A DNA stretch of 64,000 nt from UTCHB3 sp008363265 (GTDB taxonomy: Bacteria; Bacteroidota; Ignavibacteria; Ignavibacteriales; Ignavibacteriaceae): contig BTUW01000007.1 of NCBI GenBank assembly GCA_045863055.1, positions 62,001 to 126,000 of the forward strand, read 5' to 3'. The translations under genes were made by a program, and so were the position numbers. The notes under the pieces are model-generated. The model was given only the letters and a program-made list of their open reading frames with translations, made no database searches and was not told the DNA's origin. How positions within the stretch are numbered: the stretch's first letter is position 1; each line of letters starts with the position of its first letter. Below are positions 1 to 7,294 of this stretch, in pieces.

Positions 1-643
1 GTGAATTTTCCTTCGGTTCCGAGCCGTCGAGGGTGTATCTGACCTCACTTCCCGCCATCGAAGTGGAGAGGGAAACAGTCACTGATGAACTGAAGAACCC
101 GCCCTGCAGGCTGATCTCCGGTTCGGGGCAGCGTGAAGTGATGTTCGACTCAAAGTTCGGGGTTCCCGGAGTGGCGGGGAAGAAATTGAACCAGTGGTTG
201 TCGCCGTCGGGGTACCTGCCGTAGGAGATGTCGCTTGTCTGCGCGGGAAAAGTTACGGTATCAACAATCGCTCCCGAGGCTGAGTACAAGCCCACCATTT
301 CACCGTTCGCGGTAAGCTTGAAGTTCGCGTGGAGACCGGTATTATGATCATCGCACCAGATAATAAGGTATCCGTTCGCGGGGATGATAACACCGGTTAG
401 GGGGAGGCGCCACTTCTGCGGCTGGCTGAAAATGTCGGTCAAGTAGTAACCGGAAATGTCGGCATCAACCGTATCTGCGTTGTAAAGTTCGACCCAATCG
501 CCATATTCACCGAATTGCGGGTCGGGTATCGTGTTCGTATTCGAGGCCATGATCTCATTGATCCTGACCCGTGGAAGTCCTTGTGGAAGAAGTGTAGTCG
601 CAGCAAGGGCCAATAGGAAGAGCGCGGCAAATAGTCGCCTCAT
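1..643 (-). CDS. Secreted lamin-tail-domain protein, 3' end cut off by the window edge
   Basis: The frame is open from ATG at 643 to the window edge, giving 214 residues. The first ~20 residues form a signal peptide (MRRLFAALFLLALAATTLLP). Residues ~25-130 match a lamin tail domain, a beta-sandwich common in exported bacterial proteins: VRINEIMASN, then GDWVELYN, then GYYLTDI, then IIPANGYLIIWCD. Residues ~175-214 look like a chitobiase/hexosaminidase C-terminal module (VRYTLDGSEP). In known proteins this domain pair often precedes a CotH-kinase domain and a T9SS sorting tail, but that part lies outside the window. GGAG lies a few bases upstream of the start. The domains are recognised by pattern; the enzymatic role is unknown. 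Confidence 0.75.
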   Translation of the reverse strand, partial: MRRLFAALFLLALAATTLLPQGLPRVRINEIMASNTNTIPDPQFGEYGDWVELYNADTVDADISGYYLTDIFSQPQKWRLPLTGVIIPANGYLIIWCDDHNTGLHANFKLTANGEMVGLYSASGAIVDTVTFPAQTSDISYGRYPDGDNHWFNFFPATPGTPNFESNITSRCPEPEISLQGGFFSSSVTVSLSTSMAGSEVRYTLDGSEPKENS

Positions 644-763
644 GTCTGCTCCGGGGAAAATTAATAATCTTCTCAGTAAAATACGGATTAAGTTGCAAAT
701 CCTGATTCAGACGACATTTTAGTATATTCCGCATATGATTAAGAGAAATTCCCGAGCCGAGAA

Positions 764-2482
764 ATGAAGAAGCGAATACCGTCAAAATCATCAAACTATG
801 CGAGTCTGATAGACGAAAATTCTTATTTTGTGGATAAAACACAGTTTATCCAAAAACTTGAATCCATAAATGACAAGTACATCTTTTTCCTTCGTCCCCG
901 CAGGTTCGGGAAGTCCCTTACACTCTCAATGCTCGAATACTATTATGGGATACAGCACAAAGAGAGATTCGATGAACTGTTCAGGCAGTACTTCATCGGC
1001 AAACGGGAGAATACAACCCCGCTGAAAAACAGTTACTATATTCTTAAATTCAACTTCAGCGGTATCAGAACCGATGAACCTGACAGGATTCTTGAGCACT
1101 TTTCGGTTGAAGTGAGGAACGCAGTTGATGTTTTCTTAAGAATTTATAAGATCCTGCCTGAATATGAAAGAAAGGAAGTGTTTGCATTACCTGAAGCGAA
1201 CAGTATCCTGCACAGTTTCCTTTCCAGGGTACAGAGCGTCGCTCCCGATCTGAAAATTTATCTCTTGATCGATGAATATGACCACTTCACAAATGAGCTG
1301 TTTTCCTTCAATCCTGATCACTTCAAAGATATAGTCTCACGTAATGGGTGGGTCAGGAAATTTTATGAAGTGATCAAACAGTTTATGGGTGAAGGAATTA
1401 TCGACCGTTTCTTCGCCACCGGTGTCACTCCCGTAACCCTCGACAGCATGACCAGCGGATTTAATGTGGGGCAGAATCTTACACTTCATCCCGATTTCCA
1501 CAACATGGCTGGCTTCACCGAGCCCGAGTTACGCGGTTTGATCGAGAATACCATCTACGAAGAGGGTAAATTCGACCTTGATACTGTGATAACCGATATG
1601 CGAGCCTGGTACAACGGCAGCAGGTTCTCCGCGGATTCGAGTGAAAGGCTCTACAACCCACAGATGGTTATATCGTTTCTCTCCCATTTCGGTGACAATT
1701 TCACCTATCCGCGTGAAATGGCGGATATTAATGTTACCTCCGATTACAAGAAGATATCGAATATTCTGAAACCCTTGAAACAAGATACATCGGATGAAAT
1801 AATTCAGGAAGTCCTTGAAACCGGCCGTATTACCGAGCGATTGACGATCCAGTATAATTTTGAACTGCCATACACAAAAACCGAAGCAGTTTCATTACTG
1901 TTTTATAACGGTCTTCTGACGATAGACAGTGAGATGCTCGGGCAGTTTACATTTGTTATCCCTAATTATGTTGTCAAGCAGATGTACTGGGAGTATTTCA
2001 GGTACCTTTTCACCATCTCGAAAAACCTTCATTACGATAACTCCAAGATCACAGACACCATCATCGAAATGGCCCTTCATGGAAAGATAGAGAAACTGGT
2101 CGCCTACGTCCACTCCATCCTGAAAAACCTTTCGAACCGTGATCTTCAGAAGTTCAGTGAGAAGAATATCAAAATGATCTTCATGACGCTGCTGATGGGT
2201 AACAACGCTTACTTCGTAAAAAGCGAACATGAAAATGCCGAGGGCTACGCCGACCTGCTGCTGATCCCGACAAAACTCAACCCCGGGAAAGACAACTTCC
2301 TTCTCGAACTGAAATACCTGAAGAAAAGTAGCAAAGAGAATCTCGAGGTCGAAAAAGGAAAGGCCATAGAACAGGTAAAGAAATACAAATCAGAGCTTGA
2401 GGCGGAGGGGTTGGTTTGCAAGACATATGCTGTAGTGTTTGTAGGGAAATCGGCATATGAGGTGGGGGAGGTGGTTGTCTGA
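764..2482 (+). CDS. AAA-ATPase-like / PD-(D/E)XK nuclease family protein
   Basis: This 572-residue protein matches the family that joins an AAA-ATPase-like domain to a C-terminal PD-(D/E)XK nuclease-like domain (the old DUF1703 type). Residues 18-30 carry the family opening DENSYFVDKTQFI. A P-loop-like RPRRFGKS sits at 44-51, and a Walker B-like LLIDEYD lies near 166-172. The C-terminus has GYADLLLI (~493-500) and LLELKYLK (~513-520), which supply the Asp and the E-x-K of a PD-(D/E)XK site. The family is abundant in Bacteroidota and has no settled biological role; a mobile or defence function is often suspected. Its stop codon lies inside a dispersed repeat (2475-2519). The kinase-FGE gene follows about 100 bp downstream. 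Confidence 0.85.
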   Translation: MKKRIPSKSSNYASLIDENSYFVDKTQFIQKLESINDKYIFFLRPRRFGKSLTLSMLEYYYGIQHKERFDELFRQYFIGKRENTTPLKNSYYILKFNFSGIRTDEPDRILEHFSVEVRNAVDVFLRIYKILPEYERKEVFALPEANSILHSFLSRVQSVAPDLKIYLLIDEYDHFTNELFSFNPDHFKDIVSRNGWVRKFYEVIKQFMGEGIIDRFFATGVTPVTLDSMTSGFNVGQNLTLHPDFHNMAGFTEPELRGLIENTIYEEGKFDLDTVITDMRAWYNGSRFSADSSERLYNPQMVISFLSHFGDNFTYPREMADINVTSDYKKISNILKPLKQDTSDEIIQEVLETGRITERLTIQYNFELPYTKTEAVSLLFYNGLLTIDSEMLGQFTFVIPNYVVKQMYWEYFRYLFTISKNLHYDNSKITDTIIEMALHGKIEKLVAYVHSILKNLSNRDLQKFSEKNIKMIFMTLLMGNNAYFVKSEHENAEGYADLLLIPTKLNPGKDNFLLELKYLKKSSKENLEVEKGKAIEQVKKYKSELEAEGLVCKTYAVVFVGKSAYEVGEVVV

Positions 2483-2519
2483 ATCAGCTTGTGCCTTCGG
2501 TGCTTGCCCCTAAGGGGAT
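2475..2519 (+). repeat. Dispersed intergenic repeat, copy 1
   Basis: TTGTCTGAATCAGCTTG followed by a CCTTCGG/GCTTGCCC stretch. The same unit recurs at 4743-4780 on the same strand. Inverted versions lie near 4983-5040 and 5175-5246. This copy supplies the stop codon of the upstream gene. Confidence 0.6.
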
Positions 2520-2587
2520 TTTCAGTATTTTGAGGTGGTAATGAACTTGATTTCAACAAAATATTAACATTGAACCAAACTAAACTT

Positions 2588-4558
2588 ATGATCAAAAGAG
2601 TGAAACATTACAACCTGCTTCAGGTGCTCGGCACCGGAGGAATGGGAACGGTCTATAAGGCTGAAGACACCCGCAACGGATCGATTGTTGCTGTGAAGGA
2701 GCTCGACCCTGCCAAAGCACAGATAGAGGATTACCGCGAAAGGTTCAGCAGGGAAGACCGGATACTTAGAAGGCTTGATCACCTGAACATCGTCTTTCCA
2801 TTGAGCGCGTTCGCGGAGGGGAACACCCTCTACCTTGTTATGGAGTATGTTGATGGACAAAGTCTTGACTACAAGATCAGGAAGATAAGCGGACCCATTA
2901 CTTTTATTCATGCCCGCGACCTGATGATGGGAATGCTCGAGGGTTTCTCACACGCTCATGAGGCCGGTGTAATCCACAGGGATATAAAGCCCGCGAATAT
3001 ACTGATCTCTGACAAGGGAGTGCTGAAGATCACCGATTTCGGCATCTCAAAGATCATAACAGGTGAAGAACGTACCACTGCCAACATCAAACTCGGAACG
3101 CTCCCTTACATGAGTCCCGAGCAGTTGAAGACGGCCGATGTCGATATCAGAAGTGACATCTACAGCCTCGGGATGACATTTTATGAAATGCTGGCAGGCA
3201 GACTTCCTTTCACGAAAGAGGAAAGGGAAAACCCCGGCGCGCTCACCCTCAGGATATCGAACCAGGAACCACTTCCCCCACCGACGGTTCACTACCCCCA
3301 CATCCCCGCTCGAATAGTGGAGATCATCATGCGTATGCTTGAAAAAGACAGCGATAAAAGATATTCAACACTTAAGGCAGTGCTGGCCGAACTCCGACAA
3401 TTCGATCTCTCCGATCCCGAGCGGACAATAATGGAAGACTACGAAAAAACCGTCGCATTCGATCCCACAATTCTCACTCAAGGAACTCGTTCAGCCTCCG
3501 AACCAATGCCCGACCCCTCATCCTCCGTCTCCCGGAAGGAGAAAAAGCTCAAGGAGATGACGTGGGAGGAGAGACAGCAGCGGGCAAAGCAACTTGAGGA
3601 AGAACACCGGGAGAAGGTTAGGCTTGAAAAGGAGGAGAGACAGAGGAGGATTAAAGAAGAGAAGCAAAAAGCAGAAGAAGAACGTAAAAGAAGGGAAGAG
3701 GAGAAGCAGAGGAGAGAGGAAGAAAGAATCAGAAAGGAGGCAGAAGAACAGGCGGAAAGGGAGAGAATTCGGGCTGAAGAACGGAGATTGAAAGATGAAG
3801 AGGAAGCAAAAAAGAAAAAATTAAAACTCCGTATTGTAATGGGTGTAGCAAGTATAATCGTATTTATCCTTGCGTACATTGGGGTGAAAGAGTTACTCTA
3901 CATCATTAAATATAATTTTGAATTGAGTAAAGAGTTTGTATTAGTGGAAGGTAAAAAATTTGAACACGATGGAAAGAGTTGGACTAAATTTGAGGTTGCC
4001 AAGATCGAAGCAACCCAGGAATTATGGGAGAGTGTGATGGGGAGTAACCCGTCGAATTTCAAAGGGAGTAAAAAACCTGTTGAAGAGGTCAGTTGGTATG
4101 ACGCCGTTGAATTTTGTAACAAGTTAAGTGAGAAGGAGGGGTTACAGAAAGCGTACTCAGGTAGCGGAGATAATATCAAGTGTGATTTCAGCGCGAACGG
4201 ATACAGACTGCCTACTGAGGCAGAGTGGGAATATGCAGCAAGGGGAGGGAACCAGAGCAAGGGTTATGAGTATTCCGGCAGCAGTGATCTTGACGATGTT
4301 GGCTGGTACTATGATAACTCCGGCAGAGAGACAAAAGAAGTTGGCAGGAAGCAGCCAAATGAGCTTGGTCTATATGACATGAGTGGTAATGTATGGGAGT
4401 GGTGTTGGGATATTTACAGCGATTCCGGTTCCAATCGTGTGAAGCGGGGTGGCAGTTGGCTCGACTACGCGGATGACTGCCGTGTTGCCGACCGTGGCAA
4501 CGACGACCCGGACAGCAGGGGCGACATCAACGGCTTCCGGTTAGTGAGAACAAGGTGA
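2588..4558 (+). CDS. Ser/Thr protein kinase with transmembrane segment and FGE/lectin-fold domain
   Basis: The N-terminal ~270 residues are a PknB-type kinase: glycine loop GTGGMG at 15-20, Lys37 in VAVK, catalytic HRDIKPAN with Asp132, and DFG with Asp150. A highly charged E/K/R coiled coil spans ~318-411 and a single membrane helix ~415-438. Residues ~448-656 form an FGE-sulfatase (SUMF1-like) domain with NGYRLPTEAEWEYAARGG, MSGNVWEW and GGSW, ending GFRLVRT. The likely layout is a cytoplasmic kinase with an external ligand-binding fold. I chose ATG 2588 over the in-frame TTG at 2570 because kinase homology begins at once; neither has a clear ribosome site. The last 40 codons resemble a diversity-generating-retroelement variable region (see findings). 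No cysteine typical of catalytic FGE was recognised, so a binding role is more likely. Confidence 0.88.
   Translation: MIKRVKHYNLLQVLGTGGMGTVYKAEDTRNGSIVAVKELDPAKAQIEDYRERFSREDRILRRLDHLNIVFPLSAFAEGNTLYLVMEYVDGQSLDYKIRKISGPITFIHARDLMMGMLEGFSHAHEAGVIHRDIKPANILISDKGVLKITDFGISKIITGEERTTANIKLGTLPYMSPEQLKTADVDIRSDIYSLGMTFYEMLAGRLPFTKEERENPGALTLRISNQEPLPPPTVHYPHIPARIVEIIMRMLEKDSDKRYSTLKAVLAELRQFDLSDPERTIMEDYEKTVAFDPTILTQGTRSASEPMPDPSSSVSRKEKKLKEMTWEERQQRAKQLEEEHREKVRLEKEERQRRIKEEKQKAEEERKRREEEKQRREEERIRKEAEEQAERERIRAEERRLKDEEEAKKKKLKLRIVMGVASIIVFILAYIGVKELLYIIKYNFELSKEFVLVEGKKFEHDGKSWTKFEVAKIEATQELWESVMGSNPSNFKGSKKPVEEVSWYDAVEFCNKLSEKEGLQKAYSGSGDNIKCDFSANGYRLPTEAEWEYAARGGNQSKGYEYSGSSDLDDVGWYYDNSGRETKEVGRKQPNELGLYDMSGNVWEWCWDIYSDSGSNRVKRGGSWLDYADDCRVADRGNDDPDSRGDINGFRLVRTR
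4436..4540 (+). other. Candidate DGR-type variable region inside the FGE domain
   Basis: After an invariant-looking CGGGGTGGCAGTTGG (RGGSW), the codons at 4460, 4463, 4466, 4472, 4475, 4490, 4496, 4499, 4502, 4505, 4511, 4514, 4520, 4523, 4526 and 4529 are CTC GAC TAC GAT GAC GAC and then GGC AAC GAC GAC GAC AGC GGC GAC ATC AAC. All but one are NNC, as expected if AAC codons in a template were adenine-mutagenised. The intervening codons (GCG, TGC, CGT, GTT, GCC, CGT, CCG, AGG) encode the conserved frame A..CRVA.R....P..R....GFRLV. No template repeat or reverse transcriptase was found in this window. Confidence 0.55.
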
Positions 4559-5499
4559 TAACCTTTTTACCTTTTTCTTTCTTACCTTTTAGAACAAAGA
4601 TGTAAAAGATGAAAAAAGATGTAAAAGATGAAAAAGATGCAGGCATTCCGGGGGTGGGGAAAAATCCCGTGAGCGGAGCCCAAAGCGAAGCGGGGCAAGC
4701 CCCACGGGGGCAAGCGAACGGGATTTTTTTTGCTGGCTAAGTTGCTTGTCTGAATCATCTTGCCCCTTGGGGGCTTGCCCGGTCTTTGAACACGATAGAC
4801 ACGATTGCCCGCCTTTTGAACAGGATAGACAAGATTGAACAAGATAGACACGATAACCCGCCTCCGGCGGGCGAAATATTATTGGCACAACCATCCAATC
4901 ACTTTGTGGGGTCCCGTGGGGACGATCCCGCGGAGCGGGATAATCCCCCGAAGGGGCAGGCTGAAAATCTTTTAATCCTTTAATCCCCCGAAGGAGCAAG
5001 CTGATTCAGACAGACGATAAATAGCACCCCTGCAGGGAGCATTTTAATGTTCTCATTTCTTACTACCTACATATGGCTCCTACGGAGCCAGAATCCCGCG
5101 GAGCGGGATAATCTCCCGAAGGGATGTGCCAAAGGCATCCCTGTGAGACCTGTGGCACTAAAAATCCTCTAATCCTGAAAATCTCCCGAAGGGATGCCTT
5201 TGGCACTGATTCAGAATAATTAGCAAATAGCACCCCTCGCGGGGCAGGTCCCGCTCGGCGGGATCGTCCCCAAGGGACGCCACAAAGTATTTGAAACATT
5301 TGACCGTTCATGGAACGAATCCCGCGGGTGGATATCTACGCCTTGCACCCTCACCCCGTGCAACGGATAACGGGCAATGGCACAGCCACAAACGGGGTAA
5401 CACGCACCAGGCAACGATCCCTCGCCACTCACCACTGATAACTCCCTACTGATTTTCGTATATTTCACACATTGATAAACAAAATTTGAGAGCAAGCAG
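4559..5499. repeat. REP-like palindrome cluster, no gene
   Basis: This stretch of over 900 bases holds no convincing gene. It is packed with short hairpin palindromes: CCCGCC-TCC-GGCGGG at 4857-4871, TCCCGC-GGA-GCGGGA at 4926-4940 and 5094-5108, TCCCGC-TCG-GCGGGA at 5249-5263, and several CCCGAAGGG-type units. An A-rich tandem repeat (AGATGTAAAAGATGAAAA) lies at about 4597-4643, and near 4790-4855 there are repeated ACACGATAGACA-like words. Two longer units run into CTGATTCAGA...AAATAGCACCCC (about 4983-5040 and 5175-5246) and are inverted relatives of the repeat at 2475. Open frames here on both strands are by-products of the palindromes. Confidence 0.7.
4743..4780 (+). repeat. Dispersed intergenic repeat, copy 2
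   Basis: TTGTCTGAATCATCTTG followed by CCCCTTGGGGGCTTGCCC. It matches the copy at 2475-2519, so the kinase-FGE gene is bracketed by two direct copies. Confidence 0.55.
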
Positions 5500-6534
5500 A
5501 TGATGAGATATAAATTATTAGGCAGGTCGGGGCTTCGGGTTTCGGAGCTTTGTCTGGGTGCGATGTCGTTCGGAACTGAGTGGGGATCGGGCGCGGATAA
5601 AGCTGAGAGCCGGAAGGTTTTTGACAGGTTTGTTGAGGCGGGCGGTAATTTTATCGATACGGCCAACCGTTACACGGAAGGGACGAGTGAGAAATTCCTC
5701 GGTGAGTTCATGGGGAGTGAACGCGACAGGTTTGTGGTTGCTACGAAATACAGTCTTTACACCAAAAGAGGCGACCTTAACGACGCGGGTAACGGCCGCA
5801 AGAACATGATGAGGTCGGTTGAGGGAAGTCTTAAGAGGCTTGGCACAGATTACATTGATGTGCTCTACGTCCATATGTGGGATTTTACCACCCCGATTGA
5901 TGAAGTGCTGCGCGGTCTGGATGATCTTGTCCGGATGGGAAAGGTTACATATATCGCCATTTCAGATACTCCCGCGTGGGTGGTTTCCGCCGCGAATGTT
6001 ATGGCGGAACTGAAGGGGTGGTCGCAGTTTGTGGCTCTTCAGGCGGAATACAATCTGCTTAAGAGGGATGCGGAGCGAGATCTCCTTCCGATGTGCGAAT
6101 ACTTTGATATCACCTGCACTTCATGGGCCCCGATCGCCGGAGGCGTGCTTTCAGGGAAGTATCTGAAAGACCCCGGTGCTGAAGGGAGAATAAAGCCCGT
6201 AAGCCTTAGACGGAACGACCGGAGCAACGCGATCACTGAAAAGGTTGTCGCTATAGCAAATGAACTTAGTGTTACTGCAACTCAGGTTGCGATGAACTGG
6301 CACAGACAGAACAGATACCGGATAATCCCCGTTATCGGTGCGAGGACAGAGGGGCAGATATTAGACAGCCTTGGCTGCCTGAATTTCGAGATTCCCGCGG
6401 ATAAACTCGCGCTTCTTGATGAGATCACAAAGATCGATATGGGTTTCCCGCATGACCTGCTTACCGGACCGCAGGCCACCGATCTCCTCTATGGCGGGCT
6501 GTTCGACACCCTCGACAACCATCACGTAAAATGA
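5500..6534 (+). CDS. Aldo/keto reductase
   Basis: This 344-residue protein has the full aldo/keto reductase pattern of the Kvbeta/YajO-like branch, an NAD(P)H-dependent TIM-barrel oxidoreductase acting on carbonyl substrates. The catalytic tetrad is visible: Asp53 and Tyr58 (NFIDTANRYTEG), Lys83 (VVATKYS) and His125 (DVLYVHMWD). The cofactor end shows IPVIGARTEGQI. The start at ATG 5500 (a double ATG) leaves the expected RYKLLGRSGLRVS opening. The stop overlaps the start of the next gene by 4 bases (ATGA), so the two are probably translated together. The actual substrate cannot be deduced. Confidence 0.93.
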   Translation: MMRYKLLGRSGLRVSELCLGAMSFGTEWGSGADKAESRKVFDRFVEAGGNFIDTANRYTEGTSEKFLGEFMGSERDRFVVATKYSLYTKRGDLNDAGNGRKNMMRSVEGSLKRLGTDYIDVLYVHMWDFTTPIDEVLRGLDDLVRMGKVTYIAISDTPAWVVSAANVMAELKGWSQFVALQAEYNLLKRDAERDLLPMCEYFDITCTSWAPIAGGVLSGKYLKDPGAEGRIKPVSLRRNDRSNAITEKVVAIANELSVTATQVAMNWHRQNRYRIIPVIGARTEGQILDSLGCLNFEIPADKLALLDEITKIDMGFPHDLLTGPQATDLLYGGLFDTLDNHHVK

Positions 6535-7205
6535 AGCTCGAAGAAGTTCTTTCCGAACTTGAAGCAAACGGCCGGGAGGATGTACGCGAAGGAAGGGCCC
6601 GGTTCGGAGTTCGTGCTCCCTCCTCCTTCGGTGTACCTCTTCCGGCGATAAAGTCGGTGGCGAAGCAGATAAAGAAAGACCATCAACTCGCTCTCGAACT
6701 TTGGCGTTCAGGGAACCACGACGCGCGGATATTGAGCTTTATGGTGGCTGATCCCAAACAGTTCACGGCTGCCGATGCTGAAGATTGGATGCCTGAGATG
6801 ACATCTTGGGACCTGACCGATGGCGCGGCACTATACCTCTTCAGAAAATGCGACTGGGTGTTCGACAAGATAAAAGAGTGGATAAAGAGTGATGAGGAGT
6901 TCAGAAAGAGGGAAGGCTTTGTGCTTATGGCTGTGCTTGCCGTTCACGGAAAGAAACTCCCCAATACGGTCTTTATCGACTGGCTCGATGACCTTTTCGA
7001 GGGCGCGGACGACAAAAGGAATTTTGTAAAGAAGGCCGTTAACTGGGGTATCAGACAGATCGGAAAGAAGAACACCACTCTTAGAATGAATGCCCTCATC
7101 ACCTGCGAGAGGATCCTCTCCCATAAGGATAAACTGAACTGGATAGCTTTGGACGCGAAAAGGGAACTGAACGACCCGAAGATCATCGCCCGCATAAGAA
7201 CCTAA
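6531..7205 (+). CDS. DNA alkylation repair protein (AlkD-like HEAT-repeat glycosylase family)
   Basis: This 224-residue, mostly helical protein matches the DNA alkylation repair family (AlkC/AlkD type), which removes alkylated bases using stacked HEAT-like repeats. Diagnostic stretches are FGVPLPAIKSVAKQIKKDH (~35-53), HDARILSFMVAD (~65-76), MTSWDLTDGAA (~87-97) and FVKKAVNWGIRQIGKKN (~164-180). The Asp in SWDLTD lies where AlkD has its key acidic residue. It overlaps the aldo/keto reductase stop by 4 bases. A strong bidirectional hairpin follows. The family assignment is firm; substrate preference is not visible. Confidence 0.85.
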   Translation: MKLEEVLSELEANGREDVREGRARFGVRAPSSFGVPLPAIKSVAKQIKKDHQLALELWRSGNHDARILSFMVADPKQFTAADAEDWMPEMTSWDLTDGAALYLFRKCDWVFDKIKEWIKSDEEFRKREGFVLMAVLAVHGKKLPNTVFIDWLDDLFEGADDKRNFVKKAVNWGIRQIGKKNTTLRMNALITCERILSHKDKLNWIALDAKRELNDPKIIARIRT

Positions 7206-7219
7206 GAACCTAAGAACTC

Positions 7220-7270
7220 AGGAACCTAAGAACTCAAGAGTATAGATTTTTCTTGAGTTCTTAAGTTCCT
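7220..7270. terminator. Bidirectional hairpin terminator
   Basis: A 20-bp stem pairs 7220-7239 (AGGAACCTAAGAACTCAAGA) with 7251-7270 with a single mismatch. The loop is T-rich. It sits between convergent genes ending at 7205 and 7295. A partial direct repeat of the left arm lies just upstream. Confidence 0.75.
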
Positions 7271-7272
7271 AA

Positions 7273-7286
7273 TCCGCCGCGGCGGA
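7273..7286. repeat. Palindrome TCCGCCGCGGCGGA, copy 1
   Basis: A perfect 14-base palindrome, found again at 35999-36012 and 53468-53481, each time close to a 3' gene end. Confidence 0.7.
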
Positions 7287-7294
7287 CATAAGTT

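Noticed and set aside
4582..4999. Two minus-strand ORFs of about 90-136 codons in the palindrome cluster
   Set aside because: They run through repeats and contain low-complexity repeated words; no coding signal independent of the palindromes.
5195..5215. TGGCAC words near 4880, 5152 and 5203 as sigma-54 promoters
   Set aside because: The required TTGC-type -12 element does not follow at the right spacing, and the words belong to the dispersed repeats.
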